The notes beneath the pieces were generated by a model. That model saw nothing but the letters and a program-made list of their open reading frames with translations. It was not told where the DNA came from and ran no database searches. From WTFY01 sp964614915 (GTDB lineage: Bacteria > Pseudomonadota > Gammaproteobacteria > UBA4575), in NCBI GenBank assembly GCA_964614915.1, contig CAZTNC010000007.1, positions 62,001 through 126,000 on the forward strand: a stretch of DNA of 64,000 nucleotides, written 5' to 3'. Shown in pieces: positions 55,463 through 63,683 of the stretch. The translations under genes were made by a program, and so were the position numbers. The stretch's first letter is position 1. Every line of letters begins with the position of its first letter.

Positions 55463-55738
55463 CTAGTGAGTGGCATGCACGGGCTTGAGCACCTGCAAGC
55501 CCTCGAACTCGATGAAAATACAGAAATGACCTTGATAATTGTCGACTGTCCCGATCTCGGCTCTGCCTTCCCGGACAGCACACAGCATGCTCAGCTCAGA
55601 TTCGCAAAAGGCACGTGCAACAGCCCTGATGCTTTTGAATATGCATGCCTTGATTCGCTCCAGTTCAGGCGGCTGGAAATTGACCAGCGAACGCTGGATC
55701 AGCGACTTGGTGGAAGCAGGGGCAGGTAGGTTCGTCAT
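55463..55738 (-). CDS. Unrecognised small protein behind a Fur box
   Basis: 91 codons from the ATG at 55738, beginning MTNLPAPASTKSLIQRSLVN. GGAG lies 10 bases ahead. No membrane segment, signal peptide or known motif was recognised; it has a basic N-terminal half (ERIKACIFKSIRAVARAF) and two further Cys. It is supported by its ribosome binding site, a promoter-like -35/-10 pair and the Fur box at 55787-55805. An overlapping plus-strand frame (55466-55729) is possible but has no comparable start. Coding status is uncertain. Confidence 0.45.
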   Translation of the reverse strand: MTNLPAPASTKSLIQRSLVNFQPPELERIKACIFKSIRAVARAFCESELSMLCAVREGRAEIGTVDNYQGHFCIFIEFEGLQVLKPVHATH

Positions 55739-55784
55739 GGTATTCGGGCTCCAGAAAATTTTCGTGAGCAGTTGTTTTATACGA

Positions 55785-55813
55785 ATACTAATAATAATCA
55801 TTACTATTTGCAA
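55785..55813 (-). promoter_or_regulatory. Candidate sigma-70 promoter of the small ORF
   Basis: On the minus strand TTGCAA (55808-55813) is followed after 17 bases by TAGTAT (55785-55790). Each matches the consensus at 4 of 6 positions. Transcription would begin near 55778, 40 bases before the ATG at 55738. The Fur-box match overlaps the spacer and -10, the usual place for repression. Confidence 0.4.
55787..55805. promoter_or_regulatory. Candidate Fur box
   Basis: The 19-base site ACTAATAATAATCATTACT matches GATAATGATAATCATTATC at 14 of 19 positions, with the central TAATNATAATCATTA core nearly complete. It sits between 49 and 67 bases upstream of the small minus-strand ORF start, over its candidate promoter. 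A second plausible -10 (TATAAT, 55815-55820) points to the plus strand toward acs, so control in either direction is possible. Family knowledge: Fur with Fe(II) represses at such sites. Confidence 0.55.
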
Positions 55814-56039
55814 GTATAATTGTTCCTAAACTTAATCTGCATATGCTGTTTCTCGGCGTGCCTGCATCATCGACTCATTCTGCCTACGACTGCCAGCGAT
55901 GAGGCTAGGCATGTGTCAAACAGGCAGCTATTGGGGTTTATATGTACAGTGATCAAACGGGGCACCGCATTTTCGATTCGATCGAGAATAGATAGTAGAA
56001 TCGTGGGCAAAACAAGAAAGGCAAGAGAACAAAGCAGTC

Positions 56040-57977
56040 ATGTCCGATGAAAAAATCTATCCTGTCCCGGATAGCGTTGCTGCAAAAGCCCACATCGACC
56101 AAGCCGAATATGACCGCCTGTACAGGCAGTCCGTGGATGATCCTGCCGGATTTTGGGCCGAGCAGGCCGACAAATTCGTCAGCTGGTTCAAAAAATGGGA
56201 CCGCGTTCTGGACTGGGATTACTCCCGCGGCCATATCCGGTGGTTCGAGGGTGCCACACTTAATGCCTGCTACAACTGCGTGGATCGGCACCTTGAAGCG
56301 CATGGATCAAGTACTGCAATTATCTGGGAGGGAGACAGCCCCGGCGAGGACAAGGCCATCAGCTATGCAGAGCTGCACCGGGAAGTCAGCATATTTTCGA
56401 ACATCCTGAAATCATGCGGCGTAAAAAAGGGGGATCGTGTTTGCATCTACATGCCCATGATTCCCGAGGCTGCATTTGCCATGCTGGCCTGTGCGCGGAT
56501 CGGCGCGGTCCATTCCGTTGTTTTTGGCGGCTTCTCACCGGATGCGCTGACGGAGCGCATTCTGGATTCCGATTGCCGCACCGTGATCACGGCGGATGAA
56601 GGGATACGGGGTGGCAGAAAGGTCCCCCTGAAGGCCAACACGGATGCAGCCGTGCAAAACTGTCCAAATGTCAGCACAGTGCTCGTGGTCAGGCGAACGG
56701 GCGGGGAGATTGACTGGCACCCGCAGCGAGACTGCTGGTACCACGACCTGAGGGCAGGGACCAGTGACGTCTGTGCACCCGAGCCCATGGCAGCCGAAGA
56801 CCCGCTGTTTATTCTGTATACCTCGGGTTCGACCGGCAAGCCGAAGGGTGTGCTGCATACGACCGGGGGTTACCTGCTGTATGTCGCGATCACGCACAAG
56901 TATGCGTTCGACTACCGCCCCGGTGAAGTGTACTGGTGCAGTGCTGACATCGGCTGGGTCACCGGGCATTCCTATATCGTTTACGGGCCGCTGTGCAACG
57001 CTGCGACGACCCTGATGTTTGAAGGCGTTCCCACATACCCCGATGCAAGCCGCTTCTGGCAGGTTTGTGACAAGTTTGATGTCGCCAGTTTTTACACGGC
57101 CCCGACTGCACTGCGCTCGTTGATCAGCATGGGAGACGAACCGGTGCAGGCAACCCGCCGCCAGAGCCTGCGTCTGCTCGGTTCTGTTGGGGAGCCCATC
57201 AATCCAGAAGTGTGGGAGTGGTACTACCATGTCGTCGGGGAGGGTCGTTGCCGGGTAATCGACACCTGGTGGCAAACGGAGACCGGGGGCTTCATGATCG
57301 CCCCGCTACCGGGAGCCACGCCCCTAAAACCCGGTTCGGCCACGAAGCCATTCCTCGGCGTACAGCCTGCCATCATGGATGAAAACGGCAACGAACTTGA
57401 GGGCGAGTGCAAGGGCAACTTGGTGATCAAGCACCCCTGGCCCGGGCAGATGCGCACCGTGTACGGTGATCACCAGCGATTCATCGACACCTATTTCTCG
57501 CAGTATCCAGGCAAGTACTTCAGCGGAGACGGCTGCAGGCGCGACGCGGACGGATACTACTGGATCACGGGTCGTGTTGATGACGTTCTGAACGTGTCCG
57601 GCCACCGGCTGGGGACCGCTGAAGTGGAAAGTGCCCTGGTGCTGCACCCATCCGTTGCGGAAGCGGCTGTGGTGGGATATCCCCACGACATCAAGGGACA
57701 AGGAATCTATGCCTATGTGACCCCCATGCTGGGCACCTCGACCAGCGATGTGCTGAAAGACGAGCTGGTACAACTGGTCCGCAAGGAAATCGGGGCGTTT
57801 GCAAAACCGGATGTCATCCAGTGGGCCCCGGGACTGCCCAAAACCCGTTCTGGGAAAATCATGCGGCGCATCCTTCGAAAGATTGCAGAGAACGAGGTTG
57901 ACCAGCTGGGGGATACAACGACCCTGGCCGATCCTTCCGTGGTCGAGGACCTGATCGAAAACCGGCACGGGGGCTAG
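56040..57977 (+). CDS. acs: Acetyl-CoA synthetase
   Basis: 645 residues, close to the 652 of E. coli Acs. It activates acetate via acetyl-AMP to acetyl-CoA. AMP-binding motifs are LYTSGSTGKPKGV, the acetate-pocket DTWWQTETGG (Trp that excludes longer acids), and YFSGDGCRRDADGYYWITGRVDDVLNVSGHR. The C-terminal PKTRSGKIMRRILRKI includes the Lys that is acetylated by Pat-type enzymes in other bacteria. The Trp in the pocket favours acetate over propionate. Its promoter should lie within 55829-56039; no operator was identified. Confidence 0.96.
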   Translation: MSDEKIYPVPDSVAAKAHIDQAEYDRLYRQSVDDPAGFWAEQADKFVSWFKKWDRVLDWDYSRGHIRWFEGATLNACYNCVDRHLEAHGSSTAIIWEGDSPGEDKAISYAELHREVSIFSNILKSCGVKKGDRVCIYMPMIPEAAFAMLACARIGAVHSVVFGGFSPDALTERILDSDCRTVITADEGIRGGRKVPLKANTDAAVQNCPNVSTVLVVRRTGGEIDWHPQRDCWYHDLRAGTSDVCAPEPMAAEDPLFILYTSGSTGKPKGVLHTTGGYLLYVAITHKYAFDYRPGEVYWCSADIGWVTGHSYIVYGPLCNAATTLMFEGVPTYPDASRFWQVCDKFDVASFYTAPTALRSLISMGDEPVQATRRQSLRLLGSVGEPINPEVWEWYYHVVGEGRCRVIDTWWQTETGGFMIAPLPGATPLKPGSATKPFLGVQPAIMDENGNELEGECKGNLVIKHPWPGQMRTVYGDHQRFIDTYFSQYPGKYFSGDGCRRDADGYYWITGRVDDVLNVSGHRLGTAEVESALVLHPSVAEAAVVGYPHDIKGQGIYAYVTPMLGTSTSDVLKDELVQLVRKEIGAFAKPDVIQWAPGLPKTRSGKIMRRILRKIAENEVDQLGDTTTLADPSVVEDLIENRHGG

Positions 57978-58040
57978 GCTGCTGTCCCTGGATTACAAGG
58001 CCATGTGTACTGCCTGTGTCAGTGTTTCAAGGAGACCGAC

Positions 58041-58580
58041 ATGAAACCGGCCCTGTTACTGGTCGACATACAGAATGACTACTTCCCGGGCGGGAACATG
58101 GAGTTGGTCGACATGGAAGCTGCCTGCGAGAATGCCAGGAAACTTCTGGACAGGTTTCGCTACCAGGGCCTGCCAACATTCCATATCCAGCATATTTTTA
58201 AAAACAGCGGGCCAGGATTTTTCCTGCCCGATACCAAGGGTGTGGAAATTCACGAAAGCGTGGAGCCGTTGCCCGGTGAAACCGTCATACACAAGCGCTA
58301 CCCGAACAGTTTCCGCGGCACGGACCTGCTGGAGCAGCTCCAGCAAAAGGAGATCAAAAGCCTGGTGATTTGTGGCGCGATGAGTCACATGTGTGTTGAG
58401 GCTACGACTCGTGCTGCAGCGGACAACGGATTCAAGTGCACCGTTGTGCAGGATGCCTGTGCGACGCGGGATGTGGAATTCCAGGGCAAGACCGTGTCGG
58501 CTGACGATGTCCACCGTACGGCCATGTCGGCTCTGGGCTTTGCCTATGCGAACGTGGTGGACGTCGATGAGTTGCTGTGA
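58041..58580 (+). CDS. Isochorismatase-like cysteine hydrolase
   Basis: 179 residues from the ATG at 58041, with a strong ribosome binding site (AAGGAGACCGAC). The catalytic triad of the family is visible: D9 (LLVDIQNDYFPGG), K85 (VIHKRYPNSF) and C118 (CGAMSHMCVEATTRAA). Family members include nicotinamidase, N-carbamoylsarcosine amidase and isochorismatase; the presence of Cys suggests amide hydrolysis. The substrate is not determined. It lies between acs and convergent bepA. Confidence 0.85.
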   Translation: MKPALLLVDIQNDYFPGGNMELVDMEAACENARKLLDRFRYQGLPTFHIQHIFKNSGPGFFLPDTKGVEIHESVEPLPGETVIHKRYPNSFRGTDLLEQLQQKEIKSLVICGAMSHMCVEATTRAAADNGFKCTVVQDACATRDVEFQGKTVSADDVHRTAMSALGFAYANVVDVDELL

Positions 58581-58604
58581 GGGGCCGGCGCCTGATTCAC
58601 ATGA

Positions 58605-60077
58605 TCACCTGAACTGTTCGCGCTGTTGTTCCAGTTCGCGCAACTGGATTTTGCGGGCTTCAATGCGGGCCTTGGAGCTTGGGTCGATGCCGGGGGATTG
58701 CAGTGCCAACTCCACTTGTTCCATGGCGATGTCGTACTGGCCATGCGCCGCATAAAAATTTCCCAGGGATTCGTGGCTGCGCCAGGGCATCTGGGACTTG
58801 CTAGCGGCCTTGGCCTTCACTTTGTCGATCAGCGGGTGTTGCACTTGGGCGCGACTTAGCTGGTCAAGCTTTTCCAGGGCCCGCTGCGCCCGGTCTTCCT
58901 TGATTAGGCTCATTGCCAGGTAATAGGTGACCGGCAGACTTCCAGGATAGATCCTGTCCAGGGATTCGAGTGTAGCCGTGGCGGTTTGTCCCATGGCCAG
59001 ACGAATCTGGGCATCGGCCAGTCTCACAGTGAGCCGGTTTTCTGTGTTTACGGTGATTTCCTCCAAACGTCGCAACCCCTGCTCGTGCCTGCCCGCACGG
59101 CTCAGCGCCAGGGCATAGGTGTAGTGTTCCACATCACTCAGCCCGCCGGGGGTCCTGCCTATTACCCGGTAGTGTTCGATCAGTTCGGTGGGTGGCTCGC
59201 TGAGTGCCAGGGCCCGTGCCCGGGCATAATCGTAATCGATGCTGTTGAAGGCATAGGCACCGCGATATTGCCTGGCCCGCGCCTCTGATTCGCTGATGCG
59301 CTGCAGGGTAAGCGGGTGGGTCCTGAGGAATTCGGGAAGCTTGCCATGATTCAGTTGCGTGTACTTGTGCATTCGCTTGAAAAACTGTGGCATCCCGTAT
59401 GGATCGATGCCCGCGCTGACCATGAGATGCATGCCGATTCTGTCGGCCTCCTGTTCAAAGGCGCGGGAATAGGCGAGTGTGGCCTGTTGAAGTCCTGCCT
59501 GGGAAGTCATGAGTGCGGCCTGTCCCAAGTCAACGTTGTAGATGCTGGCGAGAATGGCCCCCAGAAAGGTCAATGCCGATACCACATTGAACGATTTTGC
59601 ATTTTCCAAGTTGCGCGCGATGTGGCGTTGTGTGACATGTGCAATCTCGTGCGCAATCACGCTGGCCAGTTCGCTTTCCCGTGCGGTCAGGGTGAACAGG
59701 CCGCTGTTGATGGCGATGATGCCGCCGGGCATTGCAAATGCGTTGATGCTGGGATTTTCCACCAGCAGGAATGTAAAGGGAAAGTTCGACTCCAGGCCCC
59801 CTGAGACGATCCGTGTGCCCAGCGCCTGGATATACTGGACCAGCTCAGGGTCGTTGGAGACCGGCAGGCCTCTTCGGATCTCTGTCAGCAAGACGCGTCC
59901 GAGCTCGATTTCCTTGGCCTGGCTCAGTTCCGTGCTGGCCGAGTCGCCGATGTTGGGCAGGTCGCTGTCTGCTACTGAGAGTGGGGCAAAGGCCATGAGC
60001 AGCAGACAAAGCACCAGGTGTGTCAGGCAGGGGAACCGCGTGTCAGGCACGCTCTTGCGGTTGGAATGGTGCAGCAT
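58605..60077 (-). CDS. bepA: M48 family periplasmic metalloprotease BepA (YfgC-like)
   Basis: 490 residues from the ATG at 60077; a TTG at 60116 would add 13. A signal peptide lies at about residues 1-37 (HLVLCLLLMAFAPLSVADS). The zinc motif HEIAH is near residues 143-147 (ASVIAHEIAHVTQRHIARN). NPSINAFAMPGGIIAINSGL is a family hallmark. C-terminal TPR-like repeats include RVIGRTPGGLSDVEHYTYAL. BepA removes stalled LptD and supports BAM-mediated outer-membrane assembly. It is divergent from tusA and convergent with the hydrolase gene. Confidence 0.93.
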   Translation of the reverse strand: MLHHSNRKSVPDTRFPCLTHLVLCLLLMAFAPLSVADSDLPNIGDSASTELSQAKEIELGRVLLTEIRRGLPVSNDPELVQYIQALGTRIVSGGLESNFPFTFLLVENPSINAFAMPGGIIAINSGLFTLTARESELASVIAHEIAHVTQRHIARNLENAKSFNVVSALTFLGAILASIYNVDLGQAALMTSQAGLQQATLAYSRAFEQEADRIGMHLMVSAGIDPYGMPQFFKRMHKYTQLNHGKLPEFLRTHPLTLQRISESEARARQYRGAYAFNSIDYDYARARALALSEPPTELIEHYRVIGRTPGGLSDVEHYTYALALSRAGRHEQGLRRLEEITVNTENRLTVRLADAQIRLAMGQTATATLESLDRIYPGSLPVTYYLAMSLIKEDRAQRALEKLDQLSRAQVQHPLIDKVKAKAASKSQMPWRSHESLGNFYAAHGQYDIAMEQVELALQSPGIDPSSKARIEARKIQLRELEQQREQFR

Positions 60078-60160
60078 GGGTAATGACGGTACTGTAACAG
60101 TATTGGGACAGCTCAAAACCCGAAGATGGGGAAACTTTACTACAATCCCTATTATTAAAG

Positions 60161-60178
60161 TATTATGATATTATAATA
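60161..60178. promoter_or_regulatory. AT-rich inverted repeat and possible promoter before tusA
   Basis: TATTAT (60161-60166) and ATAATA (60173-60178) form an inverted repeat with a six-base spacer. It includes the -10-like TATAAT at 60172-60177. The site lies 75 bases before tusA, in the divergent gap with bepA. No -35 was identified. It could be an operator for an unknown regulator or simply an AT-rich promoter. Confidence 0.35.
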
Positions 60179-60252
60179 TATATTGCGGTCGAGGCTCGTG
60201 TTGGCCGTCCGTTGCAAGCTTTTATGTGATGAATTTCTAAGGAGTTGTCGTA

Positions 60253-60483
60253 ATGGCCGAATTTGACCAAGAATTAGATGCCTGTGGGCTGAACTGTCCA
60301 CTTCCGATTTTGCGCGCAAAGAAAGCATTGTCTGGTATGGATTCGGGTAAAGTGCTGCAGATCATTGCTACTGACCCAGGCTCGGTGAAGGATTTCGAGG
60401 CGTTTTCCAAGCAGACGGGCAATGCGCTTTTGGATTCGAATGAAGATGGGGAAAAGTTTTATTTCCGCATCCAGAAAAAATAA
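60253..60483 (+). CDS. tusA: Sulfur carrier protein TusA
   Basis: 76 residues with the SirA/TusA fold. The CPxP motif is LNCPLPILRAKKAL; the catalytic Cys is C15 (C11 precedes it). The C-terminus is FRIQKK. The protein relays persulfide sulfur from IscS, for tRNA 2-thiouridine synthesis in E. coli and in sulfur oxidation in others. AAGGAG sits nine bases before the ATG. A 153-base gap with several stem-loops separates it from ilvH. Confidence 0.94.
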   Translation: MAEFDQELDACGLNCPLPILRAKKALSGMDSGKVLQIIATDPGSVKDFEAFSKQTGNALLDSNEDGEKFYFRIQKK

Positions 60484-60592
60484 TAACAGCTACACTGGTT
60501 GCGGCGGCTAGTGCTTCGCCGGATAATCTTCCAAAACCACATTTCGTGCCGGCAGGTGCGGGTGCTGCCCGGCAGATAGACATTTGCTGACG

Positions 60593-60622
60593 GTATGCAT
60601 GCCTGCGCGAAGGCATGCATAC
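60593..60622. repeat. Perfect 12-bp inverted repeat (hairpin) upstream of ilvH
   Basis: GTATGCATGCCT (60593-60604) pairs exactly with AGGCATGCATAC (60611-60622) around a six-base loop GCGCGA. It ends 14 bases before the ilvH ATG. No T-run follows, so a classic intrinsic terminator is unlikely. A second stem (TGCCGG with CCGGCA, roughly 60547-60574) lies upstream. Possible roles are translational or processing control of ilvH, or an end of a former insertion. Confidence 0.75.
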
Positions 60623-60636
60623 TTAATACATCGGCG

Positions 60637-61143
60637 ATGCGTCATATAATCTCGATATTGCTGGAAAACGAGGCAGGGGCCCTGTCCAGAGTCTCGGGGT
60701 TGTTCTCGGCTCGCGGATACAATATCGAATCACTGACGGTTGCACCGACCAATGATGCAACCGTTTCACGTATTACGGTGGTCACGGGCGGCAGCGACGA
60801 CGTCATCGAACAGATCGAGAAACAGCTCAACAAGCTGGTAGACGTTGTCCAGGTCATTGATCTGACTGCCGATGAACACATCGAAAGGGAAATGGTACTG
60901 CTGAAATTGCACAGCACGGAAATCAGCCCGTCCACCCTTGATGACTTGGCCAGCAACTATGGAGGCAAGGTTGTGGACCGTTCCGGCGACATGGTAGTGG
61001 TGGAAATCTCGGGGACCGGGGAGAAACTTGACCGCGCCATCCAGTCGGTCCCGGATGAAGCCATCCACGAGCTTGTGCGCTCGGGTGTTTTGGGAATCGC
61101 CGCAGCCAGAGGCAGCGTGGCTTTGAAAAAAGAGTCTGCATGA
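60637..61143 (+). CDS. ilvH: Acetolactate synthase small (regulatory) subunit
   Basis: 168 residues from the ATG at 60637 (MRHIISILLENEAGALSRVS); an in-frame ATG at 60595 lies inside the hairpin and is rejected. The ACT domain (about residues 3-76) includes ENEAGALSRVSGLFSARGYNIESLTVAPT. The C-terminal domain includes VLRSGVLGIAAARGS-like text. It confers valine feedback on the large subunit. The usual upstream large-subunit gene (ilvI/ilvB) is absent here. Confidence 0.95.
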   Translation: MRHIISILLENEAGALSRVSGLFSARGYNIESLTVAPTNDATVSRITVVTGGSDDVIEQIEKQLNKLVDVVQVIDLTADEHIEREMVLLKLHSTEISPSTLDDLASNYGGKVVDRSGDMVVVEISGTGEKLDRAIQSVPDEAIHELVRSGVLGIAAARGSVALKKESA

Positions 61144-61173
61144 AGCCGGCCGCTAATAAAATGGAGAATGGGC

Positions 61174-62190
61174 ATGAATATTTATTATGACAAAGATGCT
61201 GATCTTTCAGTAATACGAGGTAAACGGGTTGCCATTGTCGGCTATGGCTCCCAGGGACATGCGCACGCAAACAATCTGCAGGATTCGGGAGTGGGCGTGT
61301 CGGTGGGACTGCGTGACGGGTCCTCGTCCTTTGCCAAGGCCAAGCAGGCCGGAATCAATGCCGTGTCCATTGAGGCTGCAGTGGCGCAGGCCGATGTCGT
61401 CATGGTGCTGGCCCCCGATGAACACCAGAGCCGGCTGTATGAGGAAAGCATCGAGCCCAACATACAAAAGGGTGCCACGCTGGCCTTTGCGCACGGGTTC
61501 AACATCCACTTCGAAAGGATCACACCCCGGGAAGACCTGGATGTGATCATGATCGCGCCCAAGGGTCCGGGTCACCTGGTGCGCTCCACCTATGTACAGA
61601 ACGGGGGAGTGCCCACCTTGATCGCCGTTTTTCAGGATGCCTCGGGCAATGCCAAGAGCACGGCCCTGTCCTATGCCTCTGCCAATGGCGGCGGGCGTGC
61701 CGGGATCATAGAAACCACCTTCAAGGAAGAGACGGAAACCGATCTGTTTGGCGAGCAGGCGGTCCTGTGCGGGGGTGCGACGGCACTCGTGCAGACGGGA
61801 TTCGAAGTGCTGGTGGATGCCGGGTACGCACCCGAGATGGCGTACTTCGAGTGCCTGCACGAACTGAAGCTCATTGTCGACCTGATGTATGAAGGCGGCA
61901 TTGCCAACATGCGCTATTCGATATCCAACACGGCCGAATACGGCGACCTGACACGCGGGCCTAGGGTGATCGATGAAGACACCCGGTCGGAAATGAAGAG
62001 GATCCTGGCACAGGTGCAGTCCGGCGAGTTTGCACAGGAATTTATCCGGGAGATCGAGTCCGGTGCAGCCAACCTGGAAAGCCTGCGCGAGCAGGGACGC
62101 CAGCACCCCATCGAGAAAGTGGGCGCCGAGTTGCGCGACATGATGCCCTGGATCAAGTCCAACAAGATTGTAGATCAAACCAAAAACTAG
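61174..62190 (+). CDS. ilvC: Ketol-acid reductoisomerase (class I)
   Basis: 338 residues from the ATG at 61174 (MNIYYDKDADLSVIRGKRVA), with GGAG seven bases ahead; an ATG at 61168 is too close to it. The Rossmann motif is VAIVGYGSQGHAHANNL. Metal-binding Asp and Glu are in VDLMYEGGIANMRYSIS and ETDLFGEQAVLCGG. It converts acetolactate to dihydroxyisovalerate for valine, leucine and isoleucine synthesis. It follows ilvH by 30 bases. Confidence 0.97.
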   Translation: MNIYYDKDADLSVIRGKRVAIVGYGSQGHAHANNLQDSGVGVSVGLRDGSSSFAKAKQAGINAVSIEAAVAQADVVMVLAPDEHQSRLYEESIEPNIQKGATLAFAHGFNIHFERITPREDLDVIMIAPKGPGHLVRSTYVQNGGVPTLIAVFQDASGNAKSTALSYASANGGGRAGIIETTFKEETETDLFGEQAVLCGGATALVQTGFEVLVDAGYAPEMAYFECLHELKLIVDLMYEGGIANMRYSISNTAEYGDLTRGPRVIDEDTRSEMKRILAQVQSGEFAQEFIREIESGAANLESLREQGRQHPIEKVGAELRDMMPWIKSNKIVDQTKN

Positions 62191-62232
62191 ACCTGCAGTT
62201 TGCATAACATGTCCATGTTATGACTGACGAAG

Positions 62233-62868
62233 ATGATCCCCATTGCTAGAGAAGCGCAGCTCGTGCTGCTGGTGCTGGGGATGGCCGTCGCGATCGCCCA
62301 GTACCTGTTCGGATTTTCGGCGGTTTGGCCCGCCTGGCTGGTGTTTGCGGTCCTGCTGCTCCTGTTTCGAGATTTCAAGCGCACCGTTCCTGCAATTCCC
62401 CTGGCCGTGGTCAGTCCGGTGGACGGGCGCATCACCGACATCAGGGATGCGGTGCACGATCCGTACCTGAAGCGCATGGCCCAATCGATCAGCCTGCGGC
62501 AGTCCTCGCTTGGCGAGTTCAATGTACACAGCCCGATCGAGGGCAAGGTGCAGAATCTCTGGGTGCGCTCGGCGGCAAGACATGCCGAATCCGAGCTTGC
62601 AATGTGGATGCAAACGGACGAGCAGGATGATGTTGTGATGGTAGCTGACCTGAGTTCCGTGCTGCGCCATGCCAGTTGTCATATCAGTGCAGGCGAGAAA
62701 TTGGGACAGGGACAGCGCTGCGGGTTCATGGCCTTTGCCTGTGAAGTAGTGATCTACCTGCCCCAGACGAGCAGTGTCCGCGTTCGGGTGGATCAGTCGG
62801 TTCGCGCCGGCAGTGATAAACTGGCAGAATTCGTACATGAGGCAGGAACACCATCCGCACACCCATGA
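62233..62868 (+). CDS. Phosphatidylserine decarboxylase-related protein, catalytic residues altered
   Basis: 211 residues of the short PSD type. Two hydrophobic stretches lie at about residues 8-45. SPVDGRITDI (61-70) matches the SPaDGkv block. Two hallmarks are altered: the block that normally reads DVHVNRAPxxG is GEFNVHSPIEG (94-104), with Phe at the His position. The RFGSxVDxYLP site, whose Ser becomes the pyruvoyl group, reads AFACEVVIYLP (167-177), with Cys170 for Ser and Ala169 for Gly. It is therefore unlikely to be an active decarboxylase. Its stop overlaps the pssA start, so it belongs to the phospholipid pair. Function is unknown. Confidence 0.75.
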   Translation: MIPIAREAQLVLLVLGMAVAIAQYLFGFSAVWPAWLVFAVLLLLFRDFKRTVPAIPLAVVSPVDGRITDIRDAVHDPYLKRMAQSISLRQSSLGEFNVHSPIEGKVQNLWVRSAARHAESELAMWMQTDEQDDVVMVADLSSVLRHASCHISAGEKLGQGQRCGFMAFACEVVIYLPQTSSVRVRVDQSVRAGSDKLAEFVHEAGTPSAHP

Positions 62869-63644
62869 ACAGACCAGAAAAGAAATTACGCAAGGGCATC
62901 TACCTGTTGCCGAACCTGTTTACCACCGGCGCGCTGTTCGCCGGGTTCTATGCGATCGTTGCTGCCACGACGGACCTGTTTGACCAGGCGGCGATTGCCA
63001 TCGTTGTTGCCCTGTTCCTGGATTTTCTGGATGGAAGAATCGCGCGCCTGACCCATACCACCAGCAAGTTTGGCGCACAATACGACAGCCTGTCCGACAT
63101 GGTGTCCTTTGGTGTGGCACCTGCACTGGTCGTATACGAGTGGGCACTGGTTCACTTCGGGGATTTCCCCTGGATCTGGTCAAAGCTGGGATGGCTCGCG
63201 GCATTTTTCTACACCGCTGCGGCAGCATTGCGCCTGGCCCGGTTCAACGCTCGCGTCACGGTAGTCAGCAAACGCTATTTCCAGGGATTGCCGAGCCCCG
63301 CGGCGGCAGGCGCGTTGGTGGGATTCATCTGGGCCTGCCATGACATGCAGCTTTCCCCTGAAGACGTGGCCATCGCGGCCCTGGTGATGACCATCGTTTT
63401 AGGCGCACTCATGGTCAGCAACTTTACCTATCACAGCTTCAAGGACATCAACCTCGTGGACCGGATCCCCTACATCGTCATGCTCGCGGTGGTCCTTGGC
63501 TTTATCCTGGTATCGATCGACCCGCCAAAACTGGTATTCATCGTGTTCGCCCTGTACGCACTGTCCGGGCCGGTCATCTATATTGTCCGCCTGAAACGAA
63601 AACGCGGTGCACGCACTACGGTGAATATCGAAAACCGCCCATGA
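62865..63644 (+). CDS. pssA: CDP-diacylglycerol-serine O-phosphatidyltransferase
   Basis: 259 residues. The CDP-alcohol phosphatidyltransferase motif is complete: DGRIARLTHTTSKFGAQYDSLSD (D56, G57, A60, R61, G70, D74, D78). Several membrane helices span the rest. It makes phosphatidylserine in the inner membrane, the precursor of phosphatidylethanolamine. It overlaps the PSD-related gene by four bases. The ilvC-psd-related-pssA-leuA order is known from other proteobacteria. Confidence 0.93.
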   Translation: MNRPEKKLRKGIYLLPNLFTTGALFAGFYAIVAATTDLFDQAAIAIVVALFLDFLDGRIARLTHTTSKFGAQYDSLSDMVSFGVAPALVVYEWALVHFGDFPWIWSKLGWLAAFFYTAAAALRLARFNARVTVVSKRYFQGLPSPAAAGALVGFIWACHDMQLSPEDVAIAALVMTIVLGALMVSNFTYHSFKDINLVDRIPYIVMLAVVLGFILVSIDPPKLVFIVFALYALSGPVIYIVRLKRKRGARTTVNIENRP

Positions 63645-63683
63645 CGTCTGCAGCCAGTCAGCAGTCTGGATGCAGGGCTATAG

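Noticed and set aside
55466..55729. Plus-strand ORF opposite the small Fur-box ORF
   Set aside because: It has only a GTG start with no ribosome binding site or promoter, while the opposite frame has both.
50120..56039. att-site duplication of the tRNA-Lys 3' end
   Set aside because: No repeat of GGTTCGAATCCTATACG was found downstream.
55820..56050. 76-codon plus-strand ORF upstream of acs
   Set aside because: Its composition is not gene-like, it has no ribosome binding site, and it runs into the acs start in another frame.
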